From positions 24,580 to 88,579 of the forward strand of contig WNNJ02000425.1 in the NCBI GenBank assembly GCA_012934845.2: a stretch of DNA of 64,000 bases. Direction: 5' to 3'. This document shows, piece after piece, positions 13,087 to 23,534 of this stretch. The notes beneath the pieces were generated by a model. That model did no database searches and had not been told where the DNA came from. It saw only the letters and a program-made list of their open reading frames with translations. This DNA is from Pomphorhynchus laevis. Its lineage: Eukaryota; Acanthocephala; Palaeacanthocephala; Echinorhynchida; Pomphorhynchidae. Within the stretch, counting starts at the first letter, position 1, and every line of letters starts with the position of its first letter. The translations under genes were made by a program, and so were the position numbers.

Positions 13087-13160
13087 CCAAATCCAGACGA
13101 TCCACTTGTTCCTGAAATAGCTTTACTATACATATCGAATGGACGTGAATATGAAAGGAT
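13087..13160 (+). pseudogene. Fragment of a second E2 (UBE2D-type) copy
   Basis: These 74 bp match 11284-11357 of the E2 gene with about six differences by eye, two to three of them silent. They encode [16 protein letters not shown] and a few more residues. Sequence on either side does not match the gene: the left side joins the inverted PLE duplicate, and the right side is unrelated. It is thus a small relic of a duplicated or re-copied E2, not an exon of the gene upstream. Confidence 0.85.
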
Positions 13161-13445
13161 AATATCGTCCATAATATCGACGATATTATCGTATTGTGTT
13201 GTCATGTTATAGAATTTACATTTAAATTCGTTGTACATTCGCCGTTGATAAGTATGGAACAATATTTGAACAATTACATAATAATAACATATCACTTAAA
13301 TAAGCAGACGGATTTTGCACTATATTATATAAATAAAAAAATAAAAAATATTTTAATCAGTAAGTTTTATAATTTATATTTATGCAAATTAATAATTTTT
13401 AAAAATTCAAATTTTGTAAATTGATTAATTATTAATATACAATTT

Positions 13446-14920
13446 AAATCAGCTAACTGAGTCTACGTATTGTTATATAATTATAAAATAAACAAAACAT
13501 AATAATGCTAAATCAAAATTTAATAATTAAATAATAAAATTAATAATTGTTTTTAGATTTTCTATAATTTAATCAAGTTAAAAAAAAAAATAAAAAATAA
13601 AAAATAAAATTTAAAATAAACGTCATTTTTATGAATTGACTAATAAATAACAGACGTTGTATCAGAATAAGAATTAGAGGTCATCAGGAGGAACTGCTAT
13701 GCTATCAGGTTTCGGCCCCTAACTCCTCTACCCAACATAGCAGCGGGGCCAAATACATGCTAATGATGTATTTCCTCTGAAATAACTATCTAGTATCTTA
13801 TTCTAATGCAAAGTATATTATTTATTATCCATCCATAAAAATTTACCACTTAAGAGTTTAAATTTATTCTTTATATTATTGTGTTGATTTATATATTTTA
13901 CTATTTTCTGCTTGATGTTATTTTTATAGTAACCTAGTTTAAAATATGTATCTATTAAATTATTTAAATGATTTTGAAGAAAGCCAATATCATTACATAT
14001 TGTTGCAATTCTTAAAATTTCATTATTTAATGTATTATATTTTATATTATATGGTATGCATGAATGCTCATGCAAAAATATGTTTCTTGTAAATTTAAAT
14101 ATGTCATCTTTACGATATAAATTAGTGGTAGTTTTTGTTAATGTTAATTTAATGTTCATATCTAGATATACAACTTCTTTATCGTTAATATTGGTTTTGT
14201 TAAGAATCAGGCTTTCGTGATAAATTTGTTCACTAATTGAATAAAAATTATTAGAATTAAATACACATATATCATCAATGTATCGAAACATATATTTCAT
14301 ATATTTATATTGTTTAGATTTAGTTTTTACACAGTTATGAACAAATTCATATTTTAGAAAGCTTAAAAATAAGTCAGCTATAATTGGGCTACTATTACCT
14401 TCCATTGGAACACCTTTTACTTGTCTAAATATAGATGTCCCTACTTTTAAATAATTTTGATTTATCAAATATTATTTAATGATTCTAATAATTCAATTTT
14501 ATTCATATATTTATATTTACTTGATGGTTTGATTTTTGTTAGATATGCGTTATAGTTATTATAACATATATATTTATATCTTTTTCCGATTATAAAATTA
14601 ATTAATTTTACTAACGCTTTTTTATATCTGCTAAATCTAGATTTCCATAAAGCGTACTAAAATTGTTTGTATTTATATTTTGAAAATTTATTCCTTTTGT
14701 GTGTTCTAAAATTATTTTGTAGAATTAATACTGAAATAGTGTTTTGTACCAGTATTAATTTCGATTAATTTACAATATTTTTGAAGTATGCTTTAATTAC
14801 TAAGTATTTTATTCATATAAACAGAAATGGGTTTAATGTACATTTAAGTTACTTATAATGATTATTTATAAACTTAAATCACTACGTTCCAATGTTCCGT
14901 TTATATTTTTAAATAAAAGA
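13446..14920 (-). mobile_element. Penelope-like element (Naiad-like RT, no C-terminal endonuclease), with 3' tail
   Basis: The minus strand carries RT motifs including KVGTSIFRQVKGVPM, SSPIIADLFLSF and FRYIDDICVF (catalytic DD) at about 14445-14250. After the RT comes a 90-residue domain (NIFLHEHSCIPYNIKYN to GKFLWMDNK) and then a stop at 13818, with no GIY-YIG behind it. The same protein end recurs at 50.7 kb and 59.5 kb, so it is the natural C-terminus. Weaker RT N-terminal sequence extends to about 14700 or beyond. Below the stop lies the family 3' tail, ending near 13448 with the recurrent terminal signature. The copy is broken at few points and looks moderately young. Confidence 0.8.
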
Positions 14921-15217
14921 CTGGATACTTTCAAAAAGTTGTATTATTTTATTAAATTATGTAATCAATAAATAATTATTAATATATCATATTTTTGATT
15001 TAACCTAACTAAGTATTTTATTCATATAAGCAGAAATGGGTTTAATGTACATTTAAGTTACTTATAATGATTATTTATAAACTTAAATCACTACGTTCCA
15101 ATGTTCCGTTTATATTTTTAAATAAAAGACTGGATACTTTCAAAAAGTTGTATTATTTTATTAAATTATGTAATCAATAAATAATTATTAATATATCATA
15201 TTTTTGATTTAACCTAA
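14800..15217. repeat. 209-bp tandem duplication
   Basis: The segment 14800-15008 is repeated immediately as 15009-15217. I see a single difference (AAACAG against AAGCAG near the start). The unit is AT-rich and, read on the minus strand, may include a worn part of the PLE 5' coding region. Near-identity implies a recent duplication. Confidence 0.95.
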
Positions 15218-16740
15218 ATTTGATAGAAACTGAAATCTAAATTTGATAAAACTGCGAATTTTAGTTTTCGCAGCTTTCGAAAATGTATCTGCACGAAAAT
15301 GATAAACATTTTCCTTTTATAAAATAATTTGTTTTGCTTTAGTGCAAATCAAAGTATAAATAAACATTTTTATAGTTTTTAATTGTGGTATGCAAATCAT
15401 TTCGTTCAATACAAGCAATAATTAAAACTGAAATATTTATAGTACACGCGTGAATTTAAAATGGCACAATATGATATTGCATTATTATGCTGATTTTAAA
15501 TTTGCGGTTATGCAATATGGAGTCCTTCTTATCATATTCTTGGAATACGACAAAAAAGAAGAAAAATCGAATATCTATTTATTGTGAAGATCGATCACTA
15601 CCTTACATCCCTTGAGCAATTGATAAGGAGACAATACATCTCATAATATTGTAGGATCTTACTCTCAGAAAATGGATTACATACCTGTCATGGTTTTATC
15701 CAACAATATTAAAATGTGTCTTAAGATACCAAATATATTTTTAAATTTAAGCTATTGAAAGGATTGAACGTAATTTCCACATATACAATTCAATTCTGTA
15801 ATATAAGCGGACTGTATTTTAAGCGAACAATATTGATATCCATGAATAGCTATTTAATAAGTTTGTACTGAAATAATTAACGATTCTCAATTCTTCGGTA
15901 AACTTTTGTTATCTGCTTTATTTAGTTAAGAAAACGCATCCAATACTCTTTAATTAGTTATCTAGATTTCATATTGCTTATAAAAAATCGTTTTCATTTT
16001 CGTTGTGCGTATTTATATACATGTATATACTGCATGAAATATTTAAGATTTTAATTTCTAATTAAAAACCTAAAATATAATATGCTGTTCATTTTAACGT
16101 AAACACTGCATTAAATATAAATTGGCATTTAAATAATTTGAATACAATTTTTTCACTGTACACAACGCGCCTAAAGAAAAATGGTTGGATTCATTGATAG
16201 CTTTCAACGTGATGAGACAAAAACGGTTTTAGTGGGATACATTTACCGTGCTTGATTTGTGAAATGTCAAGAAGAAATAGCTAAAATCGAATTAAAGCGG
16301 AGATCACAATTCTAATCAGAGTTCTGTTGTATTCACAATAGAAAACGTCAATATTTTTTACTTTATAATTTAATAAAAGGCGATCAATGCTGATGTAAAT
16401 AAAGCTGACTTGCTATGATAATTTGTATATTGATATAAACCGGTATAACTACTAGTGGTAGTAGGAGACAATTTATTGCACAAGCTTGAGGCTTGTAGGA
16501 ATTCACCAGCTACACAATTTAGACAACAATAACAATTGAAAACGGGGATATAAATGTTTTTCAAAAATGGAAAATAGAAAATTATAAAATCGACATTTTC
16601 AATGACATTATTATGTAAGATTATTTCATTTATTCAAATTCTCAGTTTTTTTCCGTTTTACTACATTTTATTGTGTAAGCAGACTCCATTTAAAATTGTC
16701 AAAAGATCAAGAAGAGTCAATTATTTTTTTGTTCACAAAT
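15218..16740. other. AT-rich stretch, no gene recognised
   Basis: Nothing coding can be supported. There is a TACTACT/AGTAGTA-type short palindrome near 16445-16470 (ACTACTAGTGGTAGTAGG). No repeats shared with the rest of the window were noticed. Confidence 0.4.
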
Positions 16741-16768
16741 TTTCAACCACTACTGCGGTCATCATCAG
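16741..16768 (-). other. Hammerhead-like core motif
   Basis: On the minus strand CTGATGA is followed by a bulged T, a short stem (GACCGC paired with GTGGTT, with G-U pairs) and GAAA. This is the order stem I, CUGAUGA, stem II, GAAA of a hammerhead core. Flanking stems I and III were not found by eye, so catalytic activity is unsupported. Confidence 0.3.
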
Positions 16769-16944
16769 GGAAACAACGATTCAATTTACTCTATGTGTAC
16801 CACTACAACTCTGATTTACATTGATCTATATTGAATTTGCTGATAACTAAATTTAGAAAATGTGAAAACTTGACAACAATCTTATATTAATAATATTTTA
16901 AATTGACTCTCTTCACTTATTTAAGAATATTTACAATTAGAAGA

Positions 16945-17158
16945 GATTGAAAAAAGATTATCTATTCAAAGTCAAGCTTTCGAGAGCAGCTGTAATCATT
17001 GTCAGAAAAAAATCACATTACAAGAATTTTTGTTCAAAGCTGATTTTAAATACCAGTTTTGAACAGAAATTCTTGTAATGTAATTATTTTCCGGTGATGA
17101 TCGCACTCACTATTGAAAATTTGACTTTAAATAAATAATCCTTTTTCAATCTCTCCGA
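16945..17158. repeat. Foldback (hairpin) element, arms about 100 bp
   Basis: The left arm (about 16945-17042) and right arm (about 17055-17158) are inverted copies, roughly three-quarters identical by eye. Landmarks are TTACAAGAATTT against its complement and ATTGAAAAAAGATTA against TAATCCTTTTTCAAT. Each arm holds a worn hammerhead-like core (minus 16977-17005, plus 17092-17119). It is a MITE-like or retrozyme-derived palindrome. Confidence 0.75.
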
Positions 17159-18869
17159 ATTGTAGATATTAATTTAGAATATCGACAGATATTTATTTTT
17201 ACCTTTGAATAAAAAATGAATATAAATGCATTTTTGTATATTTATACGTGCTTGTCATATTTGCTTACAGTAAATAAAATACAGGAGAGATGGAAATGCA
17301 TTTAAATGATAATTTACGTTCTATTCATTATTTTTTGAATAATAAATTTATAATTGATGAATTATCGCTACAATACATAAACGAACATTTTTATAAACGA
17401 TCTATATATTTAACATAATATTCAATATATTTTTATATAGGAGTTTATATTCTCGGCAATGTAATGAATTAAATAATTTAAGTTTTAACGTAAAAATTAC
17501 ACTGTTATTCGCTATAAAAATATTAAAGCAGATGATAGATGTGTTGATGAACTTTTAATTTACAATAAATATATAGATGTATGTATTTTAAACAATATCA
17601 AATAAGATAAATTATATAACGCTTTACTTTAATTTGTACTGATATTATTAAAGCTTAACTTAAGTACGAATTAAATATCAACTTAACTGTATAATATTGA
17701 AATGCATATTATATTTGTCTTTTTCATAAAAATGCATACTTTAGGCTTTAAATCTAAAAATCGCAGAACTTAGCGATCTCGCCTGTTCTAATAGGTATTT
17801 ACTTCCAAAGTAATAACCAAACCTTTATATTGTTCAGTTGCTAATAATTTTTAAAATATTTTATACTCATTCTCACATATTATATTATCCATTAATATTT
17901 TGAAATTATTAAAATCTAAAATTTAAAATTGGTTATTAAAATTTAAATATTGCTATAAATATTATTTTTGATATTCTCTATCAAAAGTATATGTAGTTTC
18001 ATATATACGTATATATAAGTATATATAGTTTCATAGATATCATATAGTTTCAATATCAATCTTACTGATCCCAACCTGTTTACACTATAAAGTAACCAAA
18101 GACTGTCGCAGACCGGTAGATTACCCATGTTTCGTTGCTTAACAAATTATATTTAATATTATTTGGTATTCATACATTTTCACGCATACATTTTTATTCG
18201 TGTTAAGTAGAAAAGGCCTACTAAACGATACAAATCAATTATCGTCTATATACACTTCCACAGAAGCGATATGAAATATTACAATATCTTCAAATTTCAA
18301 TAGGAGATAGGTTGAGTGAGAGGCATAAATTGTACGAAAATTTATGTAAAGCTATTTACACGAATGTATTAAAAAGAGGAATTAAGCTATACGATATTTG
18401 TAAGTCCACAGTATCAATAGCAACATTAAAAGTAGAGTTACTTACAACTAGTATTATTATGTTATAGCTTTCTCAGAAACTTATGAAATCGACGAAGAAA
18501 GTATACTACATACAATCATCTGTTTTGCGTATAATCGTTATTTATAATTAAATAAATTAGATCTTAATATTCTAGCAAAATATTTTCTTTGTACTATCAA
18601 AAATCAAAAGATGAAACTTTCTGAATACTTACGAGACTTGTTGACAATTTATGTTTTATGCGTACATTAATAGTTATTATAGTATTTGATTGAATAATGA
18701 TTGTCCTCACGAGACAATGAGATTTTATAAAGTATCGTCACCTGAATATAGGTATATAATATTAGGTAATTATATTTACACATATATTTAATGTCTTTAT
18801 ATTTATTTGGTTTACTATTCACATAATTTTGCTTAATTCGTAATTTAAAAAGCTTAAAAATAAGTAAGT
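17159..18869. other. AT-rich stretch, no gene recognised
   Basis: No supported gene, RNA or repeat family. Only short chance frames are present. Confidence 0.4.
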
Positions 18870-18877
18870 GGTTATAG

Positions 18878-19044
18878 CAGGAGTGTCAAACATACGGCCC
18901 ACGAAGTATTTAGTGTTGCCCGTAAAAGAAAAGTCTTATATATAGTATCACTACTCCATATCGTAATATAAAAAATAGTGATGCGACCCTCGATAATTTT
19001 GATCCCAGTGAAACCAATGTTGTCGTTTAAGTTTGACAGGCCTG
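18878..19044. mobile_element. hAT-type MITE, 167 bp
   Basis: The element begins CAGGAGTGTCAAAC and ends GTTTGACAGGCCTG, giving 14-bp terminal inverted repeats with two mismatches; this is the consensus style of hAT transposon ends. Near-identical 8-bp flanks GGTTATAG (18870-18877) and GATTATAG (19045-19052) look like the target-site duplication that hAT transposases make. The interior is too short to code; it would have been moved by a transposase made elsewhere. Confidence 0.8.
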
Positions 19045-19189
19045 GATTATAGGATACGATTATCTCTCATTTGCATTATATTTTATTTTTCAAAATGCAT
19101 ATTTCTAATTTTTAATAATTTACAGAATTATACCAATATTGATATTTAGAAATTAAATATAGAATCAAATTTAAATAATTAAATCAGTA

Positions 19190-19830
19190 GTTAGTTAATG
19201 TTAATTTAATGTTCATATCTAGATATACACCTTCTTTATCATCAATATTGGTTTTGTTAAGAATAAGGCCTTCTGGGCAAATTTGTTCGCTTATTGAATA
19301 AAAATCATTAGAATTAAATACATATATCATCAATATATCTAAATATATATTTGATATCTTTATATAATTTAGATTTATTTTTTACACTGTTATGAACAAA
19401 TTCATATTCTATAAAGCTTAAAAACAAGTCAGCTATAATTGGGCTACTATTGCCACCCATTGGAACACCTTTTACTTGTCTAAATATAGATGTCCATACT
19501 TTTAAATAATTTTGATTTATTAAAATATTTAAGGATTCTATTAATTCAATTTTATCCATATATTTATATTTATTTGATGGTTTAATTTTTGTTAGATAGG
19601 CGTTATAATTATTATAACATATATATGTATATCTTTTTCCGAATATAAGATTAATTAATTTTACTAACGCTTCTTTAATATCTACTAAATCTAGATTTGT
19701 ATAAAGCGTACTAAAATCGTACGTTTTTTGTATTCTGAAAATTTATTCCTTTTGTGTGTTCTAACAATTCTTTTGTGAAATCTGAAGTAGTATTTTATAC
19801 CAGTATTAATTTCTTATTGTACAATATTTT
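19190..19830 (-). mobile_element. Penelope-like RT fragment (Naiad-like family)
   Basis: The same RT as at 13446-14920 is seen on the minus strand: KVWTSIFRQVKGVPMGGN, SPIIADLFLSFIEYEF and FRYIDDICI. Decayed upstream RT sequence reaches about 19820. It lacks both ends and the tail. It is a broken copy. Confidence 0.75.
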
Positions 19831-19929
19831 TAAAATTTGTTTTAATTAATTATAAGGACAAGCTTGAATGCAAATTTAAATATATCCTTGTTTAGCTGTT
19901 AAGAATTAATTAAATCATTTCTAAAATGT

Positions 19930-21190
19930 TTGTCGTGCTGTCTTGATAACTTCATGCCGGGACGACGTATATACGGAAATATTACTCTACTACTCAGTAC
20001 GGAAGCAGTATTGACGACCCTCCTCCGTTCTCGCTCTCCATTATGCATGCTGTATTTCCTCGCTGAACAGCTACGCTGATCTGTTGGAACAAGAAAGCAC
20101 GGGCTCGGGGTTCGGAAGTTGAGCGGATTAAACGTGTGCTGAGTTAATGAAGGAACACAAGAGACACTGATCCGATCGCTTTTGTGCTTTCAATTGCCAC
20201 TGGTATGAACATATATTGGCGGCTGTCACTGTTAGCATATTTGTGCACTTTCTTAGTTTCAGCGTTCTTTGCCACACTAGCCGCACTATATACCGAATTG
20301 CTAAGGTTGCTGGGTGCTGTAGTATCCACACAAGTGAAGTCCCACAGTATCAGTCTACATGACGACTCGGGAATCACTGTTCCACCGTCAAGTCGTCTGC
20401 CACTAACCCTGCAGACTCCTATAGGCTCCTAACACAAGGGAAGCTAGTGGATGTCAATGCCTTCTTTAGTAGATTGTTAGCGTCGGCATGACGGGAATGA
20501 CGAGACTTTGAGGCAACAGTTCAGCTCGTGAGTCCACACGTTATCAATTTTATTTCGCAGATGCACCGATACGGAACACGAAACCGGATTCCCAATCGGA
20601 TTGCGACGGCGACTGTGATGCTAGCGTCATCCAGGCGAGTGTCTATTGAGCTAACGGGAATAGCGTTCAGGAAATCACCAGCGTGATCGCTACTAACTAC
20701 TAGCAGCCTGGCGCGGGTATCGGTAGTGGTCGCTGAGTTCATAAGAGCCGCTTGTTTGACCGAGTAAATTGGATCTGTTCAATGTTTCAGGTGTTCTTTA
20801 ACTACTGGACACTTCAACCCCGTGAACGCGGTCCACTCAAAAGCTGTATCGGCAAAGTCTTAACTCGCCCCGAAATCACAGTCTGATAATCTGACATCGC
20901 CCAGGATTTGATATACTAGTTGTTGGGATCCCGAAACCGAGGAACTGAAAGCCGGAATGCACATGTCTGTGCATTATGAGCTGCCCAATCCGTCAATCTT
21001 AACCGATAGAGAAGACTGGATCCATGCAGAATCGTTGATAGGCAAGTTGAGGATGCCCTGCAAAATCTCGCGAAGCAGCACGTTGTAGTGCGTACATACA
21101 TTGCTTCAGAAGCAAGGTGCGCATCGAAGTAGATAATTTAATCGTGGAATGTTGAATGCGTTTCAACATCGTTGATATTTTTTGTAATTG
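19930..21190 (-). pseudogene. F2 element C-terminal region: zinc cluster and PD-(D/E)XK endonuclease
   Basis: The minus strand reads, in pieces, as the last third of an F2 protein. A Cys/His region (VAVAIRLGIRFRVPYRCIC) lies near 20670-20600. An endonuclease-like core follows with RLILWDFTCVDT and AAS..AKNAETKK near 20370-20280, then MFIPVAIES near 20230-20200. The family terminus is HQLSTRLIRSTSEPR, running to about 20090. In restriction-like endonucleases of non-LTR elements the conserved acidic and Lys residues cut target DNA. This copy is 5'-truncated and split among frames. Confidence 0.7.
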
Positions 21191-21194
21191 CACT

Positions 21195-22115
21195 CAAATA
21201 AAAACTAGATAGTTTTATTTTTCGATTCTAACGATATACCTATTTAATCTAGAGTAAAACTGTGATAACTAAGGATCGTGTTCAAGCATTAATCGCTACC
21301 TCCTTAGATTTATTCATATCACATCACATTCACGATGCTTCTCATTAACGACAGGGGAAATAGCATAAGTTGTGTCCATTTGATAAGTTAGATGGTGACT
21401 AAAATACCGAAAGCAATTTAAAGCTAATTATTGAAATGATTCATGGAATTTATTGATTTATTTTTTATCAGGGTAAAAATTTATAAATTGCTAAATTTAA
21501 GAGCTGTATGTATTCATTGTTATACATAATTAATGTGCCCAAAGAAAAATAATAATCTATCAAATTGCATTATTGTTATCAATACAATCGAATCAAAGTA
21601 TTCTACTGGTAGTCAGTTATTTTTCACTAAAAATGTGTTTTATCTGTTTCCTCTAATATACCACTTCATTGTTTCATAAATTGTTTAGCATCTGTAATTG
21701 CATAATAAGTTCACATTGTGAACACTTCTTAAAACATTTTAAATGATGCTACTGCAGAAGAATTGCTAAATTGCATTCTGATTTTTAATTCTTTTTTAGT
21801 AAATAAATATGTAATAGCAACGAATATATTCCTTTTATTTAAATTAAAATGTACTTGTGAATTAATTTATAAAGCTTATTCTGAGTGAATTTAATGTCGA
21901 CTAAATAAAAAATATATGGAGTATTAACATAAAACAATGAAACAGGCACGATTTTATACGGATGATGATATAATTAACAATATTAATTATGAATAAATAA
22001 AATAATCTAAATATAGTATTAAATATGGATAATAATGCAGCAAATTCTTTGCTTTTAGTGTATATTTGTTATTTTAATGATTTATCATCATTAACAACAT
22101 GATCGCATATACTTA
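21195..22115. other. AT-rich stretch, no gene recognised
   Basis: No supported gene. Short AT runs only. Confidence 0.4.
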
Positions 22116-22117
22116 TA

Positions 22118-22292
22118 TATTTCAAGTTTTATTTTAAATTCCAATTTTCAATTCTAACTTTATATAAATTTTATATAATAATATATAATATCCATTATTA
22201 TTTAATTATTTTCTATTTAATTATTTTTTTATTTGGCATTATTTTTAACTTATAAATAGTATAAAATACGTAGACTCAGTTTGCTGATTTGA
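22118..22292 (+). repeat. Solo PLE 3' tail
   Basis: AT-rich tail landmark (TTTTATTTTAAATTCC near 22127) leads to the terminal signature TAAAATACGTAGACTCAG followed by TTTGCTGATTTGAT near 22261-22292. No adjoining PLE coding sequence lies upstream. Confidence 0.6.
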
Positions 22293-22829
22293 TTTATAAA
22301 CAAGTTGCAATTTCTTATGAGGGACTGAAATATATCATTTCTTATTATATTATTGTTAAAACTAGTAATGGCGATAATAAGCATGTACGATTTTTTCCTT
22401 AGATTGATTAGCAATCAGTGAAGTATTGGTAGCATACTTGTTCCACGATAAGAGTAAAGTTTAGTAGATACAATTAGGATCCAGTAAAAATTAAATTATC
22501 AACTTTTATTTGTCGGCAAAATTATTATTTTGCAATGTTTTATAAGCCGTTTAATGTTACATGGTATTTTATTACCATAAGCTTATATTAATTGTTAAAT
22601 AATTACGTGTTAATACACATTATTTACGCTATTATTAACACATCTGGGTATAACCTTCATCTCAAACTTGCTTAAAAGTTCCTGCTTTCAGCTGTTATTA
22701 TTAAAAATTGCTTTGGGCATTTTGGTTTCCTCGAAAAATGCAGATCTTTCGAATTTCGTCTAACATCATATGTATCTTATATTACACCCTCATGAGTTCT
22801 TAGAGATTTTAATCTTAAATATTTTAAAT

Positions 22830-23420
22830 GTAACAAAAAAGTGGTAAAGCTTGTGATGTTATAAATAATAATAATTGCTTTGTAAGTAATACGACAAACA
22901 AATGTTTTTCATTAAATATTAATAATAATTGTAACTGCAATATCGCAGGTGTAGTGTATCTAATACAATGTACATGTGGACTATTAAAAATGTTAAAAAC
23001 TAGGTTTAGGCAACACATATATAATATACAGCATAATAGTCAAACTATATTTCATAAGCATATGAGATTAATAAGACATTATATAGGATACTGTAAATTA
23101 TTTATTTTAGAACATATTATCGAAGAAAATAAGTCAATATGAAATCAAAAATTATTAGAAAGAGAAGATTTTTTGATTAAAACGTTAAATTCCAGGTACC
23201 CATTAGGATTGATTGCAGTAATACAAGGAATTGGCAGAAGTAGTATAGTACATAATAAACAACTATGTTATAATAATCCGGTTAAACGTAAACCAAGAAG
23301 TCATAGTGATAGAAGGAATAAGAAAATAATAAATGTATAGATAACATAAATATTGGTAGACTTTTTAATAAATCTACAAGTAAAGAAATAATAGTAAAGT
23401 AAATATATTCCTAAATAAGG
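22830..23420 (+). mobile_element. N-terminal GIY-YIG domain of a Naiad-type PLE
   Basis: The frame reads a Cys-rich lead (SGKACDVI, later NNNCNCN), then GVVYLIQCTCG (the GIY part), LKTRFRQHI with the family Arg, and LLEREDFLIKTLNSRYP-LGL, where the Glu and LxSxxPxGL end are typical. Basic residues follow (PVKRKPRSHSDRR). In the Naiad/Chlamys group of PLEs the GIY-YIG endonuclease, with extra CxC cysteines, lies before the RT, unlike canonical PLEs. This suits the endonuclease-free C-terminus of the RT copies here. The YIG part appears shortened. RT sequence does not follow; F1 begins at 23535. Confidence 0.7.
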
Positions 23421-23534
23421 TATAAGTTGTTACCACCATTTAGAAGATAAATTTATAATTATAATAAAGAATTGAAATCAACATGAAAAATGATATTAAA
23501 AACATTATAGAAATAGAATGCAATTGCAGAAGCC

